Under the pieces are notes generated by a model. That model had not been told where the DNA came from and did no database searches. It saw only the letters and a list, made by a program, of their open reading frames with translations. Made by a program: the position numbers and the translations under genes. A stretch of 64,000 nt of DNA from Eutreptiella sp. 'Long Island Sound 2002' (lineage: Eukaryota > Euglenozoa > Euglenophyceae > Eutreptiales > Eutreptiaceae): contig OZ038392.1 of NCBI GenBank assembly GCA_964036045.1, forward strand, positions 35,105,330-35,169,329. The letters are read 5' to 3'. Shown one piece after another: positions 44,199-54,966 of the stretch. The number at the start of each line of letters is the position of its first letter. Within the stretch, counting starts at the first letter, position 1.

Positions 44199-45879
44199 CG
44201 ATGCAATACACTCATTTCCCTTTTTGTCAAGAGAGACATGCACAATCAAGAACAGATAAGCACCGAAAGGACATAGGTACAAGGAGAATGTGACACATAG
44301 CACGCTATGATCAAGGGGGGGGGGGGCTCTTGGATGTGGTCGCACAATGGGGAGGGGGGGGGGGCGTTTTCCAATTTGTTTCCCATTGCGTTAAGACGGA
44401 CGTGGACGGCACATGAAAGCAAAACACAGAAGGCACCATACACCAAAGTTCGTCCTGTTGTGAAGCAAATGTGACACATAGCACAGCCCCTTCTCAGGTG
44501 TATTGTTTTTGTATATGAAGGTCGGATATACCCTGTGGGGGAGCCCTTAGGAACACCCGGTGGGTGCACGTAAAATTTTGGGGCTGCCACTCTAAGGCAT
44601 AAAAAGGCCGCAGTGGAGACTGGACTTGTCCGCTTGCTGATGGCATGGCACGCCGGTGGACCAGTGGACCAAACCTTCTCGGCTGAACGTCTGCATGCTG
44701 TGCTCGGCATCCATGTGTTGAAGAATCCACAAGGGGCGGTTCCCAATGCACAAAACGGTGCATTTCTCAACCGCTCTGCCGACACGAAAAAGGGCCTAAG
44801 AAAAAGGTCCCTGCAGGGGTTTGTGGCACAGCCCAAACCCAACATCGGCAGACCAGCCCCACAGGGTATTGAAATGAATGAGATCATCACTGAAGGGGTT
44901 GCACACAGGACAAAATGCAAACAATGGCAAATGGGAGGCTACATACGCGGTACACATCACCTGCAGTCACAACGTCACAGCTGAGACCGCAGGCAGGTCC
45001 TGCCACCTCAAGAGACAGCATCATAACTGTTGCAATTGGTATCAGTTAAATCCGGATCCACAAATAAAATGGTCATGGTAAGCCAAAGAACATCAAACAA
45101 CACAGACTCACATACATTCTTTGAACACACCTTGTGACGCATTGCATTGAAAGAGTCAAAGCGGCTTTTCCATACGATTATACATGGGGAGGGGTGGGGG
45201 GTGTTTTCCCTACACTATGGATTTCTCTGGATGATTTTCCATACTTCCTGGGGAAATAGCACAACACAGCAAGAAAGAGCACCAAGAGGACAAAGGGTTT
45301 TTTATGGTCGTCGCCAGATTCTGGGAACAAACAACAAAGCCTCAGCAGAGCGAAGTGCAGGTAAGAGGGTCGGGTTAAAAAAAGAAATTCAAATTCAAAT
45401 TCACTGCAAAGCCCCTTCTCAGATGTATATTGCTTGCACATGACATTGACAAACAAGGGTTTTCAAAATGCTTGCTGGCCATTGGAGGACATGGCGTGCA
45501 TTCCGGCGGACATGGTACACCGACTGCTGGTGGCAGCAGTGCAGCGGAGCGGTTCCTTTCCTCGGCCGCGGAGTTTTTCAAAGGCTCGGTCCGCACAAAA
45601 CAGGTCCTAAGAAAAAGGTCCCTGCAGGGGTCCACACCGAAGACCCACGCGTGACGGAGCATTGTGTCGTGCTAGACAATCCACAGCCCCACAACCCACA
45701 TCCCGTGAAACTTGGTGTGGGCTACAGAGAGGCCTAGGCAGCACATGTCAGCTGTCATGCATCGTCATTGAAGGGGCTTGCAGTCAGCAAATTGTAATTA
45801 TTGTTGCACAGGCCCCGACGATGCGAGGCAATGTGCCATTCACGTGCACTATGGTATCCATTTGTGTGAACCATTTTCC
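44199..45879. other. No recognised gene; short direct repeats
   Basis: CCTAAGAAAAAGGTCCCTGC plus GGGGT is repeated at 44795-44820 and 45606-45631, with related but diverged flanks (GTGTATTG.TTTT, CTTCTCAG.TGTAT), suggesting an old duplication of about 810 bp offset. G runs at 44316-44327 and 44347-44364. Weak open frames only. Confidence 0.4.
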
Positions 45880-46005
45880 TGTGAAGTTCGTGCAAAATTT
45901 GCACGAAATTTGCACGAAATTCACATGCACAGCAAATGCACATGTGTGCTGGCATATGGCTGTGAATATGAATTATGTGCAAATTTTGCGCGAATTTAAT
46001 GAACA
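45880..46005. repeat. Iteron-like cluster
   Basis: GTGCAAAATTTGCACGAAAT followed by further TTTGCACGAAATTCAC units and, 70 bp on, GTGCAAATTTTGCGCGAATT. Same family of motif as in the transposon termini. Confidence 0.65.
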
Positions 46006-46429
46006 TTTTTCAACTTTGCTCGTGGAGCTTTCCTGCCATGGAACCATGATTCCAGGGGGTTGCGATGAACAGTACTCGTGCAGTGGAGACATCCAAATGT
46101 TTGTATCAGTGACCCTATTGCATTCTGCTTTGTTCAGCATGTCCACAATGCCTTGCAGCATTGCATGCAAGGCCCTTGGTCCGTTCCACATCGTGCGTTC
46201 TTGAACCCACATCCACCGTAGATTGAAGTCACTCGAGGAGGTAGTTGGGAAGGAGTTGGGAGCCCCTTACACATGCCAACTTATCCACATGTCACCGTAG
46301 TGCCCGTCCTACAACAAAATCATGTGTCGCAGTTTTCCCTGCGGGGGGGGGGGGTCCGGACCCCGTGTAAAACACGCCGTAAAAAACACCGTAAGATTCC
46401 ACGGTGTTTTGACCTGGTGTCTGATTCAA

Positions 46430-46545
46430 ATGATCCGTCAAGGGTGCTGGTAATTTTACCCGCGGCTCGTGTAGGCTGCCCCTACACGGACGACCCGTCG
46501 AGGGTGCCCGTAATTTTACCCGCAGCTCGTGTAGGCTTTGCCATC
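46430..46545. repeat. 60-bp hairpin repeat, distant inverted copy
   Basis: Nearly two units of the 26.70-26.89 kb repeat in reverse orientation (GTAATTTTACCCGC, CTCGTGTAGGCTGCCCCTAC, GACCCGTCGAGGGTGC). Confidence 0.8.
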
Positions 46546-46943
46546 CTGAAAAGGAGGTTATAGAACGTCATGGTCCAGGTAATTTTTTATGTACTTTTGT
46601 GTTTGACCTGCTTGCCGTTGTGCTTCAACCCCTGTAACCCCACCCTGCCAATTTTCATGTACCATTCTCTGTAGTGACATGTCTGAGCATCACACATTGT
46701 ATGTGGGCGATTTCGTGTACCAAGTGAAGACGACTGAAAGCCGTGAGGCGGCCTTCTTCGCCTTTGTGTACCACCACCATCGTGACGGGCACACCCACTA
46801 GCCATCGTGGTTCCACAGGAACTATGGGCAGCCCATGGGTCACAGCTATGGGTATAGTCACCAAACGGGCTATCAGACTTCAGACTTCAGACTTTTATGG
46901 ACCATCACCCTGAGCCCCCCACCCCCCCCCCTCCCCCCGATGT

Positions 46944-46945
<2 letters not shown>

Positions 46946-46980
<35 letters not shown>
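46946..46980. repeat. 35-nt poly-C run
   Basis: The longest homopolymer in the window, flanked by further C-rich runs at 46921-46938 and 47019-47032. Its true length may be assembly-limited. Confidence 0.9.
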
Positions 46981-47269
46981 ACCCCTGAGAGCAGCCTTTT
47001 GCCTGACACGTTTCCATGCCCCCCCCCCCCCCTATATCACACTTTGTTATGGAAAATGGGAAACTGGGAAACTTGGAAAACATGGAACCCCCTCCCCCCC
47101 TCTCTCAGTACCCGTACTCGCAGACCGGGAAATTGAGGGCATAGTGGCACGAACGGGGAAAGTTGGGAAATGGACCCCCCCCCCCTCGCTCTTAGTACTT
47201 GTAGTCTAAGACCGGGAAATTGAGGGCATACTGGCAAGAACGGGGAAAGTTGGGAAATGGAACCCCCCT

Positions 47270-47363
47270 CCCCTCCCAGTAGCTAGTAGCTGCACTCTAA
47301 ATGTTTTTGCCGCTCTCCCCTCCCAGTAGCTAGTAGCTGCACTCTAAATGTTTTTGCCGCTGT
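47270..47363. repeat. 47-bp tandem duplication
   Basis: Two identical copies starting CCCCTCCCAGTAGCTAGTAG and running to GTTTTTGCCGCT. Confidence 0.9.
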
Positions 47364-47369
47364 TTCAAA

Positions 47370-47735
47370 TTGATTATGCAGAACACCCTGGAGGTGTTTT
47401 GGTTGTCTGTGTTGTTTGCGTTTTGCATCCTATCAGAATGTGCTCACAGTGTGATTATGCAGAAACATCCTTGAGGTGTTTTGGCTGTGTGTGGTCTAGG
47501 CCCTGGCGCCTATGACCACAGACCCCTTCACTGATCAACATGCTGACAACAGCTGAGAAGGGGATTTGACATGTTTGTTTTTGCATCCGATCAGAATGTG
47601 CTCACAATTTGATTAGGCAGAACATCCTTGAGGTGTTTTGGCTGTGTGTGGTCTAGGCCCTGGCGCCTATGACCACAAACCCCTTCAGTGATGAACACGC
47701 TGACAACAACTGAGAAGGGTTTTTGACATGTTTGC
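47370..47735. repeat. 157-bp tandem repeat (two copies plus a partial)
   Basis: TTGAGGTGTTTTGGCTGTGT and the following CTAGGCCCTGGCGCCTATGA recur 157 bp apart (47469 and 47626). A diverged partial copy precedes them at about 47370-47455. Confidence 0.85.
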
Positions 47736-47814
47736 TTGTCACTGGGCCCGTCCCTGTGCCTTGGCTGCCTGCTGCCTGGTTGCTCTCACCCCCCTGGCTG
47801 CCCGCTTGTGGGCT

Positions 47815-49300
47815 TCATGGCTCCGCGGACATCTTGAAACTGGGGTCCGTGGCTGTTGCTGCTACACAAGCCAAGGTGTAGTGGGCGTGGAGACGCGCGT
47901 GCGACTCCAACGCAGACCCCACGTGCGGCAGAACGTTGTCCAATGGGGTGTTGGGGCTGGTTCCTAGCAGCTGAAACCGGACCAACCCCTCCGCCACAGC
48001 CAACTGTCCCCGCATGGTCTTGGCCACCCCCATCCACGCTTGCGTGCTCGCAAGCAAAAAACGAACCCCCTTGGGGTTGGTGGGGGTGGTGGTGGGGGGG
48101 GGGGGGGCTGCTGCTCTTGCTGCCTCCGCTGATGCTGTTGCTGCCTCTGCTGCTAATGCTGCCTCTGCTGTTGCTGCTACTGTTGCCTCTGCTGCTGCTT
48201 TTGCCCGAGACGGGAAGAAAAGCTGCTGCTTCACGGCGTCCACCTGGCCCTAAAGCACGTCCTTCTCCCACTCGGCACCCTCCGCGCCTCCACGGCCACT
48301 TGGGTTTCGCTTTGTGAGACCTCAAGCTGGCTGCGCAGAGATTCCAACTCCTTGTTGCGCAGCACCGCCTGCTGCTGCTACTGCTGCCGTTGCTGCACCA
48401 AATTGGTGATGTCAGGTGCAAGGGGGGTTCCTTTGGAGCCCGGGTGGCTGCTCCCGGGACTTTCCTTGGCCGTTGGGGTCTGGCTGAGCTGCGGCTCCTC
48501 CCGCCGCGGGTCGCGACTCCCCGCTAACGACCGACTCCTCGCGTCATCATCCCCCTCCCCCTCTTCTCCCCTCCCCCTAGCCCCCGCCTGAGTCCCCCGC
48601 CCGGCATGGTTGCGCATGCAGAGCCATGCGTTGTCCAGCCAGTCATCATTGCATGGCCGCCAATGCCTAATGGCATTCAAGGACAACACACCTGCCCACG
48701 GCGGACCCCCCCCCCCCCCAGACGGTGGATGGCGGCGGCATCCACTTTCCAGTGGCCGCTCTTGAGGCGTAGCCAAAGCGAGCCACCAAAACCTCATTCT
48801 CCCACGCCCACCCCACGGCAGAACCCTCCTTCATGGTCACTGGAAAGGGGAAGCTAATGGTGTGGGGGGCATTGCCTTCTCCCTAATCCGGAGTGGTGCC
48901 ATTCAAGCTCCAGGCTGCTGCCAAAAATTCACTTCAACCCCCCCTCCCCGGGGGCAGAGGTGCCTTTCAGGCAAACGGCGTGCCCTGGTGTGGGCAAACA
49001 AACAGCCTGTCGAGCTGGGGCCCGTTGTACCCTGTGTCCCCAGTGCCACGATTGGGCATGGAGATGACATAGATCTAGCCATCCAACCCGGGCTTGGGTT
49101 CGGACTCTGCCCGGGGCTGCGGGCCGGACTGCGACGCCGGATGGGACCGGCTGGAGTTGTCAGCCTGCTGCGCAGGCCCCTTCTCAGGGGGCTGCTGGGA
49201 GTGGGGCTTGAAGTGCCTCTCAGCGTGGAAGGAGCTGGGGTGAGGGCTCCAACAAGTGAACTTCTCCTGTTCGAGTTGTGCAGTAGCCATGTGGTATTGG
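47815..49300 (-). pseudogene. Coiled-coil/alanine-rich protein gene with in-frame TAGs
   Basis: From ATG at about 49291 (MATAQLEQEKFTCWSPHP), through SRSHPASQSGPQPRAESEPK, a TAG (49075-49077) and ISMPNRGTGDTGYNGPQLDR. After a frame change: NAIRHWRPCNDDWLDNAWLC and a Ser/Arg-rich linker, then DITNLVQQRQQ-TAG-QQQAVLR and NKELESLRSQLEVSQSETQV (coiled coil), another frame change, WEKDVL-TAG-GQVDAVKQQ (TAG 48250-48252), an Ala-rich helix, and a structured end (GVRFLLASTQAWMGVAKTMR, LLGTSPNTPLDNVLPHVGSA) to TGA 47815. Function unknown. The 5' end sits beside an iteron cluster and divides it from the dioxygenase-like copy C, so it may be a second gene of the same element. Confidence 0.45.
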
Positions 49301-49390
49301 CGTGAAATTTGTGTGAAATTCGTGGTACAACACATTCGACTCCAAATTTGAATTATGTGAAATTCGTGCGAAATTCACGCTAAAATGGTA
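49290..49390. repeat. Iteron-like cluster between two element genes
   Basis: GCGTGAAATTTGTGTGAAATTC and GTGAAATTCGTGCGAAATTC units over about 90 bp, immediately upstream of the ATG of the coiled-coil gene. Confidence 0.65.
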
Positions 49391-49399
49391 TGCAATGTG

Positions 49400-51297
49400 C
49401 ATACGCAACGAAATATGCAGCGCAAAGGCATACCTGCACGTGATAACCACAGCCCCGATTTTGCTTGCTTCAGGGGCCTCTAGGCAGGGACAGGTTGGTG
49501 GGATGACACCACCAAGGGCAAAGCGGACAATGGCATCCGCGTTGGTGGGCCCGGTCTTGCAGACCTCGAGGTGGTAGGGTCCCCGCCAGAATATGACTTG
49601 GCCTTCCCCGATTGGGAGGTGGGCGATGTGGGGGCTACTCCGCGAGAGGAATGCGAGGTGGAACTCATAGGTGTGAGCAACACCGGGTTCCATGGGGTTA
49701 AAGATGGCGTCCATCATATCCTTGTTGGCAAGCCCCACCGTTCCCTCAACCCCCCTCCTCAACCACAAGACTTGGTGCCACGTCCAAGACTTGGTGCCAA
49801 GTTGGCACCAAGTCTTGATCAGGGTCCCCATGAAACCCTTGGCTGACGGCACGAGCATGGGGTCAAGATGTGTTGCATTCTTGACGATGTGCCAATGATG
49901 CTTGTCCGGCGTCCATTGGGTAAAAATGGCATCCCATGGGGGGGGGGGGGGGCATGGCATGGTGGCGGCATGTGGATGACACCACCAGCAGATCCCCCTC
50001 GCTTAGGTGCACCTCATCAAAGCGTGTCTCGCTCACCTCACCGTACGTAGAGCCTGCTTGGACTACGATTTGGTATTGGGATGACAACACAAGGAAAGTG
50101 GAAAGATGGCAACGAGACACTTGCCCATCAGCACGGGGCAGCACGGAGGGGTCCTTGGAAGTATCAACATGGTCCAGTTCGTCAACCGTATGTTGTGACA
50201 CAATCACTGGAGCTGGGGTCATGTGGTGGAGATCTGCGAACCCCCCAATGTGCGTGGGCAAGCTCTCCACCACCTTGCGCAGAAGTCCCCCAGTGAGGGA
50301 AGTCGAATTGTTGGGCTTCAACTGCCATCTCTGGGGGATATCTGGCATGCAGCGCTGAGCCTCCACAGACTCAACGTTGAAAATGTGGTCAAAGGACCGG
50401 ACCACCTTATCACTCCCTCCCTCAAAAAAATTTTCTACTTTGGCCCATGTTGGGCCACACTCCCCCTCCGACAGCAAACCCTTCATGACGGTGTACCCCA
50501 GGCCGTCCACGAAACTATTGGCAGGGGGGGGGGGGGCTATTCTCGTCCAAGGGGGGCGGGTGGCATAAAAGGGGGGGTCAGGCAAAGGGCTTGTGCGGAG
50601 AGGGGGGGTTGCGGTGATGAAGCCAAGCCTCGGGCCAAGCTTGGGATGTGGTGGTGTAAAGGGTGGGGGTGGTGAGGTCATGAACGGGGTGCTCGGGGGC
50701 AACCCATGGGTGGGTTGGGGTGATGGCAAGATGATCCCACCAGTTGGGCTGTGACATCTGTCATCGAAAGGGGAGGGTGGAGTGGTCCTCCTTTTCATGA
50801 ACGTCAAATTCCCGAAGGGCAACCATGTCACATCCCAGGGGGAGGGTGACAACGTTGTCCACAGGGTACACCTTGCACACACCCTCCTTGGGCTTACCCT
50901 GCACATGCCCCCCCATAATCCCTAGAAGACTTTCCACCGTCTTCTCCCCCGGAATAAGCCTAAGGGCTAAGATCCCTGGAAGTGCCCCCTTCAACCCTAC
51001 CCAGAGCCTTATGCTCCACCCCTTGCGGCAGTACACTTGAGTGCGCTCCGGAGATCACATATCAATGTGCACTACCGGGGGGGCGGGTTGCTGTTTGCCC
51101 ACCCATTCCACAATTGACCCCACATGGAGGTCATCAGAGTCGTAGGTCGCCTCCTCAAACTCATGGGCGAGGATGGGGCGGGACTGGTAGTGGGAGTGGG
51201 TGTCGGGGGCGGGATCTGGCAGGGACCCTAGCTGAGACAAGTGTTGCAACATCTCAAAAACAAAGCTCTGTTGCACAGGGGAAACAATGTGTGACAT
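49400..51297 (-). pseudogene. Transposon-borne 2OG-Fe(II) dioxygenase-like gene, copy C
   Basis: Begins MSHIVSPVQQ at 51297 and aligns by eye with copy A: SQLGSLPDPAPDTHSHYQ, EEATYDSDDLHVGSIVE, VVHIDM. TGA codons follow at 51055-51057 and 50761-50763; the second falls where copy A has Trp. In another frame it continues ANSFVDGLGYTVMKGLLSEG, FDHIFNVESVEAQRCMPDIP, FADLHHMTPAPVIVSQHTVD, LDHVDTSKDPSV, CHLSTFLVLSSQYQIVVQ, FDEVHLSEGDLLVVSSTCRH. An HxD (HVD), a following strand and 'GDLLVVSS..RHH' fit the HxD...H iron site of 2OG oxygenases. After a 15-nt G run near 49,940 a further frame continues to about 49.4 kb (EFHLAFLSRSSPHIAHL). Stops and frame breaks mark it as decayed. Confidence 0.55.
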
Positions 51298-51319
51298 ATG
51301 GGAAATACATGTGACATGA

Positions 51320-51604
51320 TTGTGAGATTGATGCGAAATTGGTGCGAAATTCGTACCAAATTCGTGCTAAATTCGTGTGAAATTCGCGTTCGTCTAAATT
51401 GTGTGAATGACTTATGAATGTGCGTGTGAATGGGAGTGTGAATGTAATTTTTTGTGAATTGGTGTGTGAATTTCAACACGGTACCAACGTGCATTTTCGA
51501 AGTCCTTAGTTTTGTTGAATTTTAGGAGAATGCATGATGCAAAGAATGAGTCCAAAATAGGTCAAATACGACGTGGATTCAAAAGGACAGTTCACAAAGG
51601 GTAA
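51320..51604. mobile_element. Right terminus of a TGTACCC-family element, copy C
   Basis: Reverse complemented, the end reads TACCCTTTGTGAACTGTCCT then TTTGAATCC, matching both other termini. Just inside it, 51.33-51.47 kb holds GCGAAATTC/GTGAAATTC iterons, then the ATG of the dioxygenase-like copy C, the same arrangement as copy A. I did not find the left end, so element length is unknown. Confidence 0.65.
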
Positions 51605-52230
51605 ATACCAAACGTTCTATCAGCCGTGGGTCACATTTATCATCCCCCTATCATATTTATCGGTTTATCAAGGTTGTATTCATCTTGCTTGGCATTTATC
51701 AAAGTCTCCATCAGCCCTACCGCACTGTTATCAACAACCTATCAGCCTCATCTCACATTTACCAACACTCTGTTCCGCCTGACTTGCATCTACCAAGCCT
51801 GCCTCACATTCATCAAAGGCTGCATCAGCCCCATCTCATACTTATCAACAGTCCGTCAGCACTGCCTAACATTTTTAAAGAATTCCAAGGCTCCATCCAA
51901 CATTTTTCAAGCATCTATCAAACCTAAATCACCCTTTCCCACGTGCTAGCCCTGCCTCACATGGCTCTTTCAGACCTGCCTCACATTTGTCAACGCTCTC
52001 TCTGCCCTGCCTCACATGCACCAACGCTCTATGTGCCCTATGTCCCATTATCAAAAGATCTATCAGCCCTGCCTCACATTTATCAACAGCTATGTGTCAC
52101 ATTTCGATCATCGCTGCCTCAAATTTACCAAAGGCTGCATCAGCCCTGACTCACATGCATCAAGGCAGCCCCGCCTCAGATTTACGAAGGCTCTATCCGC
52201 CATCCTCAAATTTATGAAAGGCTCCCTATC
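51605..52230. repeat. Degenerate ~31-bp tandem repeat
   Basis: About 20 irregular units of the form GCCTCACATTTATCAA..CTCTATCAGCCCT. Variation is high; no coding frame is kept. Confidence 0.75.
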
Positions 52231-54718
52231 AGCCCTACATTGAACAGTAATTTGGGGCTGTTGACACGGGCCGTGGCCAGCCCAAAGCAGGCCCAGAGGC
52301 TGCAAAACCCTTGCAGCCTACCATGGCTACTGTCAAAATATCCCCAATCCCAGCCCAGGGGGGATACCACAGGGGCTGAGAAAGCCGCGAACACGGCGTC
52401 TGGACCAAAAAAAAAAAAGCTGAAAACTGCGGAAACTGCAGAAGCGCTCACCCCCCCACTGCCCTTACTATCACACCACAGCACATGAGAATGCTTGCAC
52501 TACGTGCCCGTGGGGGATACTGCAGAGCACGAGGAGGCAGGAACCCGTCCATACGCGCATTGTGGAGGGCGCAGAACTCATTGAAAGAGATGGAATCCCC
52601 TGAAATGACACACAGCACCGCAGACTTCGGTATGGGATGTTGCTTCGGGTGCGTTGAGATACAGCGAGAAAAGGGCGTGTGGGTCATTTAGTCATAGCCA
52701 ACGAGTCCCACTTTGGCTGAGCCTACCCCCTTGGCCACAGGAGCCCAGGGGGATGCAGCCAGCCACTTATGAACGCCCCAATGTGCGGTGCTGTGGCGAT
52801 CCCCGTGTTTACACATGGGAGCCGCACGGCGCAGCGTGCCGAGGATAACAAAGACGCAGGAGCAGCAGCAGCTGTGTAGAGGGCCGCGGTGAGAACAGGG
52901 CAGGCAGGCAGGCATAGCAGGAACACTGGATTCGCGGTTTGTGCCCCCACTGGCGCCCGATCCGGGGTGCCCAGTGTGCTCTTCTGACCAAACGGCCCGT
53001 TTGGGATGAGTTGGTGAGAGGTGACATCCCGTGATCCTGCCAAGGGGACCATGGGGCATTGCATGGCCCTGTCTGTTGTTACGAAATGCCTGTTGCATGC
53101 CTGTTCCAGAACGAGAAGCAACCCCCACCCCCTTCCTGACGGATGCCGAACCTCCACAGTTACCAGACCCCCGGCGCGCCCCCAGTTCAGGACCTAGGCC
53201 CCATTGAAGGGCCTTGGTGGAGCAAACTGGCACACTGCACAGGCAGAAAACCCCCAAAATAATTGGCATAATGCCTGAGTATGCTGCGCACCACTGGTGG
53301 GTAACACTTGGTGATCCGGAACCCTCTGGCCCTGTGTCACATCTTCCACATTGGTGATGGTGGTGGTGGTGAGCACCCTCCGAATTCCGCTGTCTTATGA
53401 AGGACTTTGTGGAGAGCATTGCCGGTACAGGCGTGGGAGGGACGCCAAGGGGCAGAAGCAGCACTTGTGAGCATAGGGACAACTGTCCCACTCTCACCCA
53501 GTGAAAATAATTTTCCCCAGCTGTTGGGGTTAGCCACGTGGAGGATTCCCTCCTCAAAAAGGTGAACAAGTATGTGCCCCCCGGAAGTACCAACAGGCAT
53601 ACTCCCTCAGCCTTGATGGCAACCCCCCCCCCCCCAGAGTTCAGGGTGGGACCAAAGGGAAAAGACATGAGAAAACGTTGGGGTGCCGTGCACACATGGG
53701 TCAGCTCAGGAATCAGATGGCCCTTGCCCTCCCCCCCTACCCCCGAACAAATAACCACCCCCACGATGCCCACCTAAAGCACTCAGGCTCCAGGATCCAC
53801 AGACCCTCATCCCGAGCACAGAACTGCCGTGAGCTGCGAACACTCCAATCACGACACTGCGGGCACAATGCCTGGAAATGCAGTGCACCACTGATGTGTA
53901 ACACTCCGTGATCAGGGGGGGAAGGGCTCTGTGGGCCCTTACCACCCCCCTTCCTCCGATGGCCATATACCACAGCCAACAACCATGTCCCACCCCTCGG
54001 CCACCCCAGGGGCCCCCAGACTTTCAATTTGCGGGGGCAGCCCCCCGTCCGCCTCCCAAACGCGGCTCAAGTATCGGTGACCAACAATTCCCCGAAGACT
54101 CCCCAGAAGTACCTGCGCCCCAAACAGCCGTGGTATTCGTGTTTCACACGCCCCCCCCCCCCCGGTCATTTCCACAGACACAACCATTCTTGTGCTCCAC
54201 GATGGCCGGCCGTGGGCACCACAATGCTGACAGGCCCCGTGTGAGTCGGTATCAGAGTCAGGTACAGTGTGCAGGGGGGGGGGGGGGAGGCTGTTCCTCC
54301 GCCCCACCACCACCACTATTGAAACCCTGACCTCCCCAACTCCTCCCCCCGAGGGATGCATTAAAAGCAAGAAAAGGCGGGAGGGGGGGGTGCCGGAACC
54401 TAACAGTTTGTACATAACCATTGGTCCAAACCAATTTTTCCTTCGGTAAATTTCTTTTTTTCCCACTATGAAATCTGGGTTCAGAGGGGGAGGGAGGTAC
54501 CTCCCCTCCTGCGATGATTGTCAGCCGTTCAACTACATCTCTGCCCCCCCCCCAAAAAAAACGAACAGCACCCCTAACCCCCAGGGCCGGGGGATAACAG
54601 TTGCCTAAAATGCCACCAATCCGACCTACCCTAGCCCGCCCCCAGGGGGGGGTGGGGGGTCCATCGCTAAGCAATGGCCTCATGACGGGGGATGGGGGCA
54701 TTGCAGACCCACGGAAGT
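52231..54718. other. Interval downstream of the ASST-like gene, no supported gene
   Basis: A long minus-strand open stretch at 52688-53773 is GC-driven and shows no domain, apart from the relic at 53419-53499. There is a GGCCAGCCC..GCAGG..CAGAGGCTGCAA patch near 52270 resembling the one near 2776-2812, and poly-C/G runs at 53623-53635, 54150-54163 and 54274-54288. Confidence 0.45.
53419..53499 (-). repeat. Dispersed coding-relic repeat, copy 2
   Basis: Partner of 4047-4127. Here the frame extends further upstream (GKLFSLGESGTVVPMLTSAA). Confidence 0.55.
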
Positions 54719-54966
54719 CTATTCGGAGCCCGGCTGGTGCGTCCCGGTGGTGCCCAGTGCCAATGCATAGGGCTCCAGCACCCGGACAAAGAGGATCTGG
54801 CCCACAGGGGCAGGGCCCTGCCAGAACTTCACCTTTTGGACGACTTCGCCCTCAGGACAGACCTCCACGATCGTTGATGAGGAGGAGAACACCCCCACGG
54901 TGTGCCCATCCGCCAGACGACTGCAGCTGCCGCCGTACGGCGTGAACAGCCTCGCGCCCTCACCGC
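54719..54966 (-). CDS. Arylsulfotransferase (ASST)-like protein, last visible exon
   Basis: Acceptor TTTGTAG, phase 1, matching the phase-1 end of the 56340-56521 exon. It reads GEGARLFTPYGGSCSRLADG, then HTVGVFSSSSTIVEVCPEGE and VVQKVKFWQG. In ASST proteins the C-terminal blades carry 'YS..GSA.RL.NGNTLV..G....I.EV...G.VV.E', which this follows closely. The frame ends at TAG 54719-54721. Because TAG is suspicious elsewhere in this window and an intron cannot be excluded, the exact C-terminus is provisional. Confidence 0.8.

Noticed and set aside
52688-53773. 361-codon minus-strand gene
   Set aside because: GC-rich open stretch with poly-His and Gly runs, no domain, no splice logic, and only a short relic with similarity elsewhere.
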